In this document: piece by piece, positions 17,306-26,493 of the stretch
Layout of the letters: every line of letters begins with the position of its first letter
Position numbering within the stretch: position 1 is the first letter of the stretch
Assembly (NCBI GenBank): GCA_025363655.1
Contig: JANYDK010000082.1
Span: 1-64,000 of the forward strand
DNA from: Deltaproteobacteria bacterium
GTDB lineage: Bacteria > Myxococcota_A > Polyangia > Polyangiales > JADJMO01
Direction: 5' to 3'
Length of the DNA stretch: 64,000 nt
Notes under the pieces: model-generated
Told to the model about the DNA's origin: nothing
What the model saw: the letters and a program-made list of their open reading frames with translations, nothing else
Databases searched by the model: none
Position numbers and translations under genes: made by a program

Positions 17306-18136
17306 TCATTTGAGCGCGGCGTACCGCAGCTTGTAGCGCCCACCCGCAGTCCCGTCGGTGCCGTCGGCGTTCGAGTAGTACGACTGCAGCTCGACTTTGT
17401 AGAAGTCGCCCTTCGAGCCGCGGACGAGCCACACGCTGCCGGCCTTCGGCGTCACCTTGGTCGTCGCCGAGTCGTAGGCATACCAGCCGTCGAACGACGT
17501 CTTCACCGAGCCGATGGCGTCGACTTGGAGCACGCAGTCGGAGTCGAACCAACTCTCGGTCTTGAAGGTGGCGGAGCTCGCGTCGGCGACGGTGATGGTG
17601 TCGAAGGCCTTGCTCGTGAGCATCGCCGCGCCGCCTCCCCCCGGTCCGCCGTCGCCGCTGTTGGTGTGGAGAATCGGGCGTTTGAGCGCCAAATCCCAGT
17701 TGGCGGCGGTGTACGAGGCTTTGTCGGTGAGGTCGACGCGCGTGCCCGTCGCCAGATCGACGTAGACCCAAGGGTTGTTCTTGGCGGCATCGACCCCGCC
17801 GGCGGAGGCGTCGATGAAGAGTGTCTTCACGCCGCCCGTGTCGGAGAGCGTGGTGACGGCGCCGCTCGAGACTTTGTCGATGGGACCGAGCGCGGTGTCG
17901 CGCGCCGAGGTGCAGACGCTGCCGCCGGTGTCGATGGGCACGTCGGTCGCAGCGTCGCTGCCGGTGTCGACGGCGACGTCGGCGCCGAGGTCGGCGGTGC
18001 CGCTGTCACTCGCGGGAGAAGTGCCGCCGCTGCTGCTGCTGCAACCGAGCGAGCTGCCGAGCGTGACGAGCGTGACGAGCGTGACGAGCCAACACGCGAG
18101 CGGTCGACGGAGGAGAGTCATGGGCATGGGAAGCAT
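17306..18136 (-). CDS. HmuY-family haem-binding lipoprotein
   Basis: Three in-frame ATGs lie at 18136, 18127 and 18121; the longest gives 276 residues. The signal peptide ends in LGSSLGC, followed by an Asp/Thr-rich tether. The domain from about residue 70 has the HmuY-type order: NNPWVYVDLATGTRV, NWDLALKRPILHTNSG, and a final GGRYKLRYA strand. In Porphyromonas HmuY strips haem from host haemoproteins and passes it to a TonB receptor. Here the gene sits between a chagasin-like lipoprotein and a metalloprotease, with two TonB receptors within 8 kb. That context suggests haem or metalloporphyrin scavenging, but haem ligands cannot be confirmed by eye. Confidence 0.75.
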   Translation of the reverse strand: MLPMPMTLLRRPLACWLVTLVTLVTLGSSLGCSSSSGGTSPASDSGTADLGADVAVDTGSDAATDVPIDTGGSVCTSARDTALGPIDKVSSGAVTTLSDTGGVKTLFIDASAGGVDAAKNNPWVYVDLATGTRVDLTDKASYTAANWDLALKRPILHTNSGDGGPGGGGAAMLTSKAFDTITVADASSATFKTESWFDSDCVLQVDAIGSVKTSFDGWYAYDSATTKVTPKAGSVWLVRGSKGDFYKVELQSYYSNADGTDGTAGGRYKLRYAALK

Positions 18137-18156
18137 GAGAAGAGGACAAAGGTAGC

Positions 18157-18591
18157 TCAGCGAACGGTCACGTCGAGGACGAACGGCGGGGGCAGCCGGT
18201 CGCCGTTCTTGGCGGTGATGGTGATCTTGGCATCGCCTTTGGCGACCGCGTCGAATCGATACACATGAAGGAATCGCCCGCCGTCGATGTCGCCGCTCGG
18301 TTCGGCGATCTTCTTTCCGCGCGACTCGACCGCCGCGCCGCCGATCACCGCTACGTCCCATTCGAAGCCCATGCCGTTCGAACGTGGGCTCGTCAGCTCG
18401 ACGTCGAAGGCGCCGAGGACCACGTCGACGTGCTTGCCATTCGAGGCCTGGAGAAACTTCACCGGCGTCGCATCGACGTGATCGAGCGCGTCGGGCCCGG
18501 CCTGCCCAGAGTCCTTCTTGTCGCGACAGCCCATCAGCGCGAAGGCCGCCAGAATCAGGGTGAACCTTCGCGCTCGAAAACATGTGCGCAC
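18157..18591 (-). CDS. Small lipoprotein, chagasin (I42 inhibitor)-like
   Basis: This 144-residue protein has a signal peptide ending in ALMGC, giving a lipoprotein. The remainder looks like one Ig-type beta-sandwich: a strand with VDVVLGAFDVELTS, a loop with SNGMGFEWDV, then FLHVYRFDAVAKGDAKITI and a C-terminal VLDVTVR strand. The order (G-x-W-type loop, then F-x-x-x-x-K-G-x-A-x-I) resembles chagasin/ICP cysteine-peptidase inhibitors. The resemblance is moderate and the partner enzyme is unknown. It leads the operon with the HmuY-like gene (20-base gap) and the metalloprotease, and is divergent from kinase A across 52 bases. Confidence 0.6.
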   Translation of the reverse strand: MRTCFRARRFTLILAAFALMGCRDKKDSGQAGPDALDHVDATPVKFLQASNGKHVDVVLGAFDVELTSPRSNGMGFEWDVAVIGGAAVESRGKKIAEPSGDIDGGRFLHVYRFDAVAKGDAKITITAKNGDRLPPPFVLDVTVR

Positions 18592-18630
18592 GCGTCAACG
18601 TTAGCTCACCCGGCCAGCTCCGCCGCACGG

Positions 18631-18636
18631 TATACT
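18631..18636 (+). promoter_or_regulatory. Possible -10 element (TATACT) for a leaderless kinase A transcript
   Basis: TATACT ends seven bases before GTG 18644, where a transcript would begin at or next to the start codon. No Shine-Dalgarno sequence is seen. No good -35 hexamer is present at 16-18 bases, so the call is tentative. Confidence 0.35.
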
Positions 18637-18643
18637 GCGAATC

Positions 18644-20521
18644 GTGGGGAAACCGCCGGAGGACGGGCGCAACACGACGCCATCGATCGGCCCGGCGACC
18701 GTGAGCGGGCCGCCGCCGGAGGAGTTCCCCGCGGCCGCCGAGCACCAGCCGCGGCTGACGATGGATCCGCGCGTCGGCACCGTGCTCTCCGATCGCTACA
18801 TGGTGATGAAGCGCCTCGGGCAGGGGGGCATGGCGCGCGTCTACTTGGCGCGGCACCAAATCATCGGTCGCAGCGTCGCCATCAAGGTGCTGCTCCCGCA
18901 CCTGGTCGAGGACGCGCTCATCGTTCGTCGCTTCGTCAACGAGGCGCGCGCCGCCGGGATGATCGGCCATCCGAACATCGTCGAGTCGGTCGACATCGGC
19001 ACCACCGACGACGGGCTGCCGTTCCTCGTCCTCGAATACCTCGAGGGCACCAGCCTCAGCGACGAGGTCGTGCGCGTGGGGCCGATGCCGGTCGAGCGCG
19101 CGGTCGGCATCGCCCTGCAAATCGCTTCGGCGCTGGCGGCGGCGCACGCGCAGTCGATCATCCATCGCGATCTCAAGTCGGAGAACGTCTACCTCGTCGA
19201 GCGCGACGGCCGCGCCGATCACGTGAAGGTGCTCGATTTCGGCGTCTCCAAGTTCGCCGGCGGCGTCAAAGATCAGAAGAGCCTCACGGCGCAGGGCTCG
19301 GTCCTCGGCACGCCGGAGTGCATGGCGCCCGAGCAGTTCATCGATCCCGACTCGGTCGACGCGCGCATCGACGTCTACGCGCTGGGCGTCCTTCTCTACG
19401 AGCTGCTCGGCGGGAAAACGCCTTTCCACGGCATCCCTTTTCCCAAGGTCCTGCACAGCATCGTCCACGAGGTGCCGGCGCCGCTCACGCAGAAGCGGCC
19501 CGACGTGCCGACGGAGCTCGACGCGCTGGTGCAGCGGGCGATGGCCAAGTCGCGCGACGATCGTCCGGCGTCGATGGACGAGCTCTACGAGATGCTGTTG
19601 CCGTTCGCTGGCAAGGCGCCGCCGCCGAAGTTCGTCGCCCGTCCGTCGACGCCCGACGGCGCGGGCATTCCGATGACCTATCGGCTCCCTCCGCGGGGCG
19701 CTCAGTCGACAGCGCTGAAGGCGTCGGCGCCCGCCGAGTCGTCGGCCGATCGAACGATGGTCTCCGGTCCGCACGCGCTCGGGCTCGGCGCGACGCAACG
19801 AGACGGTGCAGCGCCTCCGCCGGTGCGCGTCGTGGGCGCAGCTGCTCCACATGGCACCGATGGTCGTTCGACAGCCTCCGCAACCTCGGCGCCGGCAACG
19901 CCACAACGCGAGAGAGCGGGCTCGCGACTCTCGATCTTCGTCGCCCTCGCAATCGTCCTCATCGGCGCACCGGCCACCTATTTCGCGCTAAGAAGTGCCG
20001 GAAAAACGAGCACCGAGGGCTCTTCGACGACCCCGACCCCGCCTCCGCCCGCGAGCGGAACGGGCTCTGCGACGATCGCTGCGAGCACGACGACGAACAT
20101 GACCGCAAGCGCGAGCGACAAGCCCGCGGGCGCGAGCGCGACGACGACCGTACTGCCAGCGAGCAGCGTCGCCCTCGCGGTCCTCTGCCCGTTGCCCGGC
20201 GCGCGCGTCACCTTCCGTGGCCGTACGACGGCGCTGCCGTTCACCGACATCGTCAGCGCCGGCACGCAGACCGAGCCGATCGAGGTCAGCGCCGAAGGGC
20301 ACGAAGGCCGTCGCTACTTCGTCCGCGTCGATCATCCGATGTCGGTCACCGCCAAGCTCCCCACCGGCAAGGCCATCGTCGTCGACGCCACCGCCGCCGA
20401 GACCAGCGCCGCGCTCTCCGGAGGAGCCCCGGAGATACAGAAGTTTCCCGGTGCTCCCACGACCTCGGCGAAGGCGAGCGCGTCCGGCAAACCGACCGAC
20501 GACATCACCTTCGATCGCTGA
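18644..20521 (+). CDS. Transmembrane Ser/Thr protein kinase A
   Basis: The protein has 625 residues from GTG 18644. The kinase domain covers 50-320: glycine loop GQGGMARVY (59-67), Lys81 in AIKVL, Glu100, catalytic HRDLKSEN (Asp176), DFG (Asp198) and GTPECMAPEQ. A Pro/Ser/Ala-rich linker leads to one membrane helix at about 427-447 (FVALAIVLIGAPATYFAL). After it comes a Thr/Ser/Ala-rich stretch and a small PEGA-like beta domain (about 510-590). TATACT at 18631-18636 sits where a -10 element would make a leaderless transcript starting at or next to the GTG; ATG 18761 is the alternative start. The receptor gene starts nine bases downstream. I infer that the outer domain senses the envelope and shares an operon with its receptor. 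Confidence 0.9.
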   Translation: MGKPPEDGRNTTPSIGPATVSGPPPEEFPAAAEHQPRLTMDPRVGTVLSDRYMVMKRLGQGGMARVYLARHQIIGRSVAIKVLLPHLVEDALIVRRFVNEARAAGMIGHPNIVESVDIGTTDDGLPFLVLEYLEGTSLSDEVVRVGPMPVERAVGIALQIASALAAAHAQSIIHRDLKSENVYLVERDGRADHVKVLDFGVSKFAGGVKDQKSLTAQGSVLGTPECMAPEQFIDPDSVDARIDVYALGVLLYELLGGKTPFHGIPFPKVLHSIVHEVPAPLTQKRPDVPTELDALVQRAMAKSRDDRPASMDELYEMLLPFAGKAPPPKFVARPSTPDGAGIPMTYRLPPRGAQSTALKASAPAESSADRTMVSGPHALGLGATQRDGAAPPPVRVVGAAAPHGTDGRSTASATSAPATPQRERAGSRLSIFVALAIVLIGAPATYFALRSAGKTSTEGSSTTPTPPPPASGTGSATIAASTTTNMTASASDKPAGASATTTVLPASSVALAVLCPLPGARVTFRGRTTALPFTDIVSAGTQTEPIEVSAEGHEGRRYFVRVDHPMSVTAKLPTGKAIVVDATAAETSAALSGGAPEIQKFPGAPTTSAKASASGKPTDDITFDR

Positions 20522-20530
20522 AAGCGCACC

Positions 20531-23434
20531 ATGAACCGACGTCAGCTCACCGCCGTCGTCGTCCTCGCCGGGCTCTCCATCGCGGGCGCGGTGCTTTCTC
20601 CGGTCGCGCACGCCGACGACGTCGCCGACGAAGCCGACCTCCAGTTCCAACTCGGCGCCACGCGCTACAAGGCCGGCGACTTCCTCGGCGCGCTCGAGCA
20701 CTTCCTCGCCAGCAACCGCCTCGCGCCCAACCACAACGTCGTCTTCAACATCGCGCGTTGCTACGAGCGGCTCGAGCGCTACGCCGATGCATATCGATCG
20801 TATGCAATTGCCCTCGAGGGTGAGCAGAACCCCGACAAGCGCAAATCGATCAGCGATTCGCTGGCCGAGATCACGCCCAAGGTCGCGGTCCTCGACGTCG
20901 AGACCGACCCTCCCGGCGCCACCATCTACCTCAATCGGAAAGACCTCGGCGCACGTGGCGCGGCCCCACGACTCTTCGGGCTCAGCGCCGGCAAGTACAC
21001 CGTCATCGCCGAGCTCGCCGGCTACGAAGCGAAGACCTCGGGCGAGGTGACCATCGCGGTCGGCACCAAGACCACCGTCAACCTCGCGCTGGTACCGCTC
21101 CTCGCCACCGTCACCGTCACGGGCGCGGCAGCGACGGGCGCATCGGTGCGCGTCGACGACGCCAACGGCAAGGCCGAGTGCGTCGCTCCTTGCAGCGTCA
21201 AGCTCCTGCCTGGTCACCACACGCTCTTCCTCACGCGCGAAGGCTTCCAGCGCGCCGAAGTACCGCTCGATCTCGCGCCCAAAGCCACCCTCGAGGTGCG
21301 CCCCCCGATGTCGGTGCAGACCGGCAGCGTCGTCGTCAACTGCGACCTCCGCGGCGCGCTCATCGAGGTCGACGGAAAGTCGATGGGCTTCACGCCCGCC
21401 GTCGTTCAAGTGCCGCTCGGCGATCATCAGCTCAAGATCTCGCTCGCCGGCTATCGTCCGGAAGAGCGCCTGGTCAAAGTCGGTGCGACGGGCGACACGA
21501 CGGTCGAGGTGCAGCTCACCGAATCGTCCGAGGTCATCGCGGCGTCACGCGCGGCAGAGTCGGTCGAGGACGCCCCCGCCTCGGTCACCATCATTCCCAA
21601 GTACGAGCTCCTCGGGATGGGCTATCCGACCATCGCCGAAGCGCTGCGCGGCGTCCGCGGCGTCTACGTCAACGACGACCGCAGCTATTCGAGCCTTGGT
21701 TTTCGTGGCTTCGCGCATCCGGGCGACTACGGCAACCGGGTCCTCGTCACCATCGACGGGCAACCGACCAACGACAACTACATCGGTTCGTCTTACGTCG
21801 GCTTCGACGGCCGCGTCGATCTCGACGACGTCGATCGCATCGAGGTCATTCGCGGCCCGGGCTCGGCGCTCTACGGAACGTCGGCCTTCTTCGGCGTCGT
21901 CAACTTGGTCACGCGCAGTCGCAACTCGCCGACCCACGTCGAGGCCGGCGTCTCCGCGGTCGAATACGGCGTCCTCCGCGGCCGCATCCACGCGACCTAC
22001 AAGATCGACGACGAGGCCGGGTTCTGGATGTCGCTCTCCGGAGCGCGCACGCCCGACGGCCGCGACTTCACCATCGCCGAGTACGCCACCGACGGCGCGA
22101 CCGGCCAGAGCATCGGCAACGACGGCTTCAACGCCGGCACGCTGAGCGGCCGCGCGTGGTGGAAATCGCTCACTTTCCAGTGGTTCTACACGGCGCGGAA
22201 GAAGCGCCTTCCGACCGGCATCTACGACAGCGACTTCCCTTCGCACGACACCACGTTCTTCGATCGTCGCGCCTTCGGTGAGCTGCGCTTCGAGAAGGCC
22301 TTCGGCGAGACGCTGGTCTTGAGCCGCGCGCACGTGAACGTCTACAATTTCGATCAACAGCTCGCGTATCCCAACGATCCGGCGAACGACACCACCGGCT
22401 ACGAGACCGACAGCTTCCGCGGCACTTGGTTCGGCCTCGAGCAGCGCGCGGCGGCGGCGCTGGTCCCCAATCGTCTCCGCGTCACCGTCGGCGGCGAGGG
22501 GCAATACCACCTCAAGACACATCAATTCAACTCGACCGAGTTCGGCGGGAGCCTCCTCGATCGCAACGATCCATTTTGGCTCGGCACTGGCTATTTACTC
22601 GCCGATTGGACGCCGACCTCGGGCGTGAAGATCTCACCCGCCGCGCGCGCCGACTACTATTCGACGGTCGGATTTTCGGTCAATCCGCGCCTCGCGATCG
22701 CGCTCCACGCGACGCCGACGACGACCGTGAAGATCCTCGGCGGCAAGGCCTTCCGCGTCCCCAGCGTCTACGAGCTCTTCTTCGTCTCGGGGGCGCAACG
22801 GGCGCCGAGCTCGCTCAAGCCAGAAGAAATCTACTCGGGCGAGCTCGAGCTGAACCAACGCTTCTCGAGCACCGTTTCCGCCACGCTCGCGGGCTACGTC
22901 AACTACGTGCACCGCTTGATCGTGCTCCAGGGCGGCGGCTCGACGGCCGATCAGAACTACTACGCCAACTCCGACTTTCCCGTGCTCTCGAGCGGCTTCG
23001 AAGGAGAGATACGGCGCGACTTTCGCCAAGGGTGGATGATCTCCGCGCAAATTTCACTGCAGAAAACCCGCTATCTGCACGCGGGCAGCGAGCGTCGCGA
23101 GGTCCCCAACTCGCCCGAGCTCCTCGCTGGGGCGAAGGTCGGCATCCCCATCTTGCAGAAGGTGCTCGGCGTGATGTCGCGCTGGTCGCTCCTCGGTCCG
23201 CGTTGGGATCGCAACGAGAAGGCCGCCGATCCGCCGCAAGGAAAGCTCGACGGCGCGCTCGTCTGGGACGTGGTCTTCGGCGGCGAGGCCGAGCACCTCG
23301 GCGTGCGCTACGGGCTCGGCGTCTACAACGTCCTCGACACGCGCTGGGCGACGCCGGTGAGCGGCGAGTTCCGCCACCGGACGATGGTGCAGAGCGGGCG
23401 CACGCTCTACCTCTCGCTGGCGGTGACGATCTAG
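20531..23434 (+). CDS. TonB-dependent receptor with N-terminal TPR and three PEGA-like domains
   Basis: The protein has 967 residues. The signal peptide ends ..SPVAHA. Residues 35-112 are TPR-like (FQLGATRYKAGDFLGALEHF). Three PEGA-type beta units follow at about 117-186, 193-258 and 266-330 (GATIYLNRKDLG, GALIEVDGKSMG). The plug covers about 342-455 (DRIEVIRGPGSALYGT) and the barrel runs to the end (YLSLAVTI). Receptors normally enter the plug directly; the TPR-PEGA front end matches the partner proteins of kinases B and C. I infer that the front end is a periplasmic reporter that tells kinase A the receptor state. It begins nine bases after kinase A. Confidence 0.9.
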   Translation: MNRRQLTAVVVLAGLSIAGAVLSPVAHADDVADEADLQFQLGATRYKAGDFLGALEHFLASNRLAPNHNVVFNIARCYERLERYADAYRSYAIALEGEQNPDKRKSISDSLAEITPKVAVLDVETDPPGATIYLNRKDLGARGAAPRLFGLSAGKYTVIAELAGYEAKTSGEVTIAVGTKTTVNLALVPLLATVTVTGAAATGASVRVDDANGKAECVAPCSVKLLPGHHTLFLTREGFQRAEVPLDLAPKATLEVRPPMSVQTGSVVVNCDLRGALIEVDGKSMGFTPAVVQVPLGDHQLKISLAGYRPEERLVKVGATGDTTVEVQLTESSEVIAASRAAESVEDAPASVTIIPKYELLGMGYPTIAEALRGVRGVYVNDDRSYSSLGFRGFAHPGDYGNRVLVTIDGQPTNDNYIGSSYVGFDGRVDLDDVDRIEVIRGPGSALYGTSAFFGVVNLVTRSRNSPTHVEAGVSAVEYGVLRGRIHATYKIDDEAGFWMSLSGARTPDGRDFTIAEYATDGATGQSIGNDGFNAGTLSGRAWWKSLTFQWFYTARKKRLPTGIYDSDFPSHDTTFFDRRAFGELRFEKAFGETLVLSRAHVNVYNFDQQLAYPNDPANDTTGYETDSFRGTWFGLEQRAAAALVPNRLRVTVGGEGQYHLKTHQFNSTEFGGSLLDRNDPFWLGTGYLLADWTPTSGVKISPAARADYYSTVGFSVNPRLAIALHATPTTTVKILGGKAFRVPSVYELFFVSGAQRAPSSLKPEEIYSGELELNQRFSSTVSATLAGYVNYVHRLIVLQGGGSTADQNYYANSDFPVLSSGFEGEIRRDFRQGWMISAQISLQKTRYLHAGSERREVPNSPELLAGAKVGIPILQKVLGVMSRWSLLGPRWDRNEKAADPPQGKLDGALVWDVVFGGEAEHLGVRYGLGVYNVLDTRWATPVSGEFRHRTMVQSGRTLYLSLAVTI

Positions 23435-23484
23435 TTCGGGAATAGCCGAGCTCGCGAAGGCGCTGAGCTGACGGGAGGAAGCGC

Positions 23485-24081
23485 GTGACGATGAAGCCCC
23501 CGCGGCGCCTGATTTCAGCCCTTTCGCTGCTCGCGACGCTCGGTCCGGCGTCTCTCTCGGGCGCTTGTGTCGATACGACGTACGCGCGGCCGACCACGGT
23601 CGACGACGGGCGCACCGACGATCACTGGCTCGACGGCCCGCGTTGCACCGCGAACACGCCCTTCGATCCGGCGCTCGAGACCGAGGTGATCGAGCCGGGG
23701 ACGGGCGAGATCGTCGAACGAGGAATGACGGTGCGCGTGCACTTCCTCGTCACCACGCCGAGCGGCACCGTCCTCTACGACACCCACGCGCATGGCTCGC
23801 CACCGGACGACGTCGTCGTCGGCAGCACGCCCGTCGTCTGCGGTTTCGAGCGAGGGCTCCTCGGGATGCACGCCGGAGAACGTCGTCTGATTCGCGTCCC
23901 GTGGACGCTTGCGTTCGGAGAGGACGGTCGCTTTCCGAACGTCGGGCCTCGCAGCGACCTCATTTTTTTGGTCGATCTCTACTTGCCCGTCGATCACACG
24001 AATCCGGTGATTCTTCCGCTGCCGCAAGGGTGGTCGAAGCCCAGCTTCAGCGCCACCCGGCCCATCCGCATCAACCGCTGA
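23485..24081 (+). CDS. FKBP-type peptidyl-prolyl isomerase, lipoprotein
   Basis: This 198-residue protein starts at GTG 23485, with GGGAGGAA about six bases upstream; ATG 23491 is two codons inside. The signal peptide ends SLSGAC, a lipobox. The FKBP domain covers about 70-175: EVIEPGTG, MTVRVHFLVTTPSG, CGFERGLLGMHAGERR and the final strand LIFLVDLYL. It is expected to catalyse prolyl isomerisation, or act as a chaperone, on exported proteins in the periplasm or at the surface. It lies 50 bases after the TonB receptor and probably shares its operon, occupying the lipoprotein slot of the kinase cassettes. Confidence 0.85.
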   Translation: MTMKPPRRLISALSLLATLGPASLSGACVDTTYARPTTVDDGRTDDHWLDGPRCTANTPFDPALETEVIEPGTGEIVERGMTVRVHFLVTTPSGTVLYDTHAHGSPPDDVVVGSTPVVCGFERGLLGMHAGERRLIRVPWTLAFGEDGRFPNVGPRSDLIFLVDLYLPVDHTNPVILPLPQGWSKPSFSATRPIRINR

Positions 24082-24096
24082 CTCCTTCGAGTCGAC

Positions 24097-24912
24097 TCAC
24101 TTCAGGTCGATCGGATACTGAATCACGCTCTCGGCTTTCGGGTCTTCGTCGCCTTTGGCGTTCTTCCCGGTGGGAAATTTGAAGGCTTTCACCTCCGTGA
24201 GGATGCACTTCTTCAGCTCGGCGTCGGTGATGGTGGTGGTGTCTTTCACCTCGTCGCTCGCCGTGACGGTGCCGCCGACGACGGTGACCTTCATCATCAA
24301 CTTGCCGACCGCCGCCGCGCCCTTCTTCGCCTTCATCGCGTCGAGGTAGCAGCGGCCGATCGCCAGCTTGTTGTAGAAGAAGACCTTCTTCACCCTGTCG
24401 TAGTCGAGCTTGGCGCCGGTGACGGTCGCGCTCGCGCCGTCGACGTCGATGCCGAGCGAGAACTCGACCGGATAGCGAATGGACGCGACCGCCTTCGGGT
24501 CGTGCTCGCCCTTGTCGTTCTTGGCGAGGGGCATCTTCATCTTCAGCAAGACGCCGATGATGCATTTGTGCGCGTCCTCGAGCTTCATCGTCGACGCGTC
24601 GCGATCGGTGTCGGCGGCGATGACCTTGCCGTTCTGCGTGTCGAGCATGAGGACCACTTGCCCTTCGGCGAGCGCGTCCTTGTTCAGCGCCTTCTCGTAG
24701 CAGTCGTGCATGTCCTTCAAGTACGGCGAGAGGGCGGTCTCGAACTCTTCGCGCTTGAGCTTGCCGTTGGCCGGCACCGCGCCGACTTTGGCGGGCCCCG
24801 CGGCGGGCTTCTTGTCGGCGGCTTCGCTCGACCCAGCCATCGAGGCGACGGCAGCGGCCGAGGCGAGGGCAGCGAGTGCGGCGACCAGGAACGAGGGCAG
24901 GCGGCGGGACAT
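24097..24912 (-). CDS. Periplasmic protein with two AgmX/PglI C-terminal-like domains
   Basis: This 271-residue protein starts at ATG 24912, with GGAGG eight bases upstream. After a signal peptide (ALASAAAVASMAGSSEA) come two similar domains, at about 60-135 and 175-255. Each has a Cys pair and the pattern CYEKAL..GQVVLMLDTQNGKVIAADT..CIIGVL, then an FP or MP plus a charged segment. This resembles the AgmX/PglI C-terminal domain seen in myxobacterial gliding-motility and TonB-like proteins. No AgmX GYF domain or motility gene is nearby, so its role is unassigned. It is divergent from the PP2C gene. Confidence 0.72.
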   Translation of the reverse strand: MSRRLPSFLVAALAALASAAAVASMAGSSEAADKKPAAGPAKVGAVPANGKLKREEFETALSPYLKDMHDCYEKALNKDALAEGQVVLMLDTQNGKVIAADTDRDASTMKLEDAHKCIIGVLLKMKMPLAKNDKGEHDPKAVASIRYPVEFSLGIDVDGASATVTGAKLDYDRVKKVFFYNKLAIGRCYLDAMKAKKGAAAVGKLMMKVTVVGGTVTASDEVKDTTTITDAELKKCILTEVKAFKFPTGKNAKGDEDPKAESVIQYPIDLK

Positions 24913-25026
24913 GCGTGAAACCTCCGAGGCGTCACGGTGAACGTGAGCAACCCCATGGAAAGACGAGCTGGTGGCGTCGGGATTCACGTTTACAGCAAAA
25001 ACAGGGCCGCAAACGATACCTACTCG

Positions 25027-26469
25027 ATGATACGCTGTCAGCGCCTGGCCACCACGCGACCCACCCGAAGCAGCCAGCGGCCTACCCAGCCTGGCGCGGT
25101 CATCGGCGACTACTCCCTCCTCGGGCGTCGCGCGGTCGACGACTTCTGGGCGCGTCACGTCGATGGGACGAAGGTGCTGCTCGTCGTCGGCGGTTCCACC
25201 GCTTTGGCCATCGAGTCGCATGCCCTCGAGTCGATGCAGAGCAAGCTCCCGGTCCCCTCGGTCGTCGCCGGCGGTGAGGACCCGAAGCACGGTCCTTGGA
25301 TGGCGCTCGGCCTTCCTCCCGCCGGTGCCGCGGCGCCGAGCTGGATTCGCGACGTGCTGACGCCCGATCAGGCGATCGCGCTCATCCATCAAGCGGTCGA
25401 CTTCGCCGAGCAGTTGCAGGAGCACGGCATCGGTTGGGCGCCGCGCGTCGACGACTTCTACGTCCACGAAGGGCGGCTCGGATTGCGTCGATTGCGCGGC
25501 GGAAGACGCCTCGCCAAGCGCGGCCACATCGATGCGCGTCACGTCGTCGAAGAGCTCGGTGGGGCGCTGCTCGCCGAGCCGGGCACGCTCTTGCCGCCGT
25601 CATTCCTTCACTTCGTGCTTCCGGGACGCGTGCCGCGTGAGGGCGACGATCGCACGCTCGCCGCCGTTCGCGCCGGTCTCGCCGCGCTCGTCCCCGACAT
25701 CGCCGTGCCGCCCGACGACGCCGTCGGCCTCGGAACCCTAGGCGATCAAGGCCTCTTGCGCGAACGTCACGAAGACGCGGTCGCGGCTGCGCGTGGGGAC
25801 GACTTCGGCGTCCTCGTCGTCTGCGACGGAGTCTCGGCCAGCTATCGCAGCGATCTCGCGAGCAAGCTGGCGGTCGAGACGGTGCGCACGCGCCTCGTCG
25901 AACAACGGCACACCTCCGAGCCGACGGGCGCCATCCATGGGGCCATTCGAGAAGCTCACCGCGCGATTTGCCTCGAGCGCGATCGCACCGGCGACGATCC
26001 CGCCGGCACCACCATCGTCGCCGCGCTCGCGCAGAAGCGGCGCATCGCCATCGGTTGGGTCGGCGACAGTCGTGCGTATTGGCTCGGCACCGGCGGCAAC
26101 GTGCTCCTCTCACGCGATCACTCGTGGCTCAACGACGTCCTCGTCAGCGGCGTGATGACCGTCGAAGAGGCGCTCAGCTCCCCGCACGCGCACGCCCTCA
26201 CGCGTTGTCTCGGCCCGCTCGAAGGCGGCGATCCGCTCCTCCACGCCGAGCCCGACCTCCTCGAATTCGACGCGCCTGGCCCTGGCCACGTCGTCCTCTG
26301 CAGCGACGGCTTGTGGAACTATTTTCCCTCCGCCGACGATCTCGCGGTCCTCGCGTCGCGTGCTGGTGAGCCACCACGTCCGGCGGCGATCGCGCGCATC
26401 CTCGTCAACGCTGCCCTCGTGCAGGGCGGGCAAGACAACGTCACGGTCGCCGTGCTGAAAATCGACTGA
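25027..26469 (+). CDS. PP2C-family Ser/Thr protein phosphatase
   Basis: From ATG 25027 the protein has 480 residues. A longer frame from 24937 would leave only 24 bases to the divergent gene, too little for two promoters. The N-terminal half (about 1-235) is unassigned. The PP2C domain runs from about 240 to the end, with RHEDAV, LVVCDGVSAS, GTTIVAA, GWVGDSRAYWL, SRDHSWLND, LCSDGLWNY and the terminal GGQDNVTVAVLK. The Asp residues that bind Mg/Mn are present. It has no membrane helix, so it is cytosolic. It lies between kinases A and B and is the natural counter-enzyme to both; that pairing is inference. Confidence 0.9.
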   Translation: MIRCQRLATTRPTRSSQRPTQPGAVIGDYSLLGRRAVDDFWARHVDGTKVLLVVGGSTALAIESHALESMQSKLPVPSVVAGGEDPKHGPWMALGLPPAGAAAPSWIRDVLTPDQAIALIHQAVDFAEQLQEHGIGWAPRVDDFYVHEGRLGLRRLRGGRRLAKRGHIDARHVVEELGGALLAEPGTLLPPSFLHFVLPGRVPREGDDRTLAAVRAGLAALVPDIAVPPDDAVGLGTLGDQGLLRERHEDAVAAARGDDFGVLVVCDGVSASYRSDLASKLAVETVRTRLVEQRHTSEPTGAIHGAIREAHRAICLERDRTGDDPAGTTIVAALAQKRRIAIGWVGDSRAYWLGTGGNVLLSRDHSWLNDVLVSGVMTVEEALSSPHAHALTRCLGPLEGGDPLLHAEPDLLEFDAPGPGHVVLCSDGLWNYFPSADDLAVLASRAGEPPRPAAIARILVNAALVQGGQDNVTVAVLKID

Positions 26470-26493
26470 CCCACGCGCGGACCGAGAAAAAAG

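Noticed and set aside
24937-25026. Longer PP2C start
   Set aside because: It would leave only 24 bases to the divergent AgmX-like gene and adds an uninformative leader.
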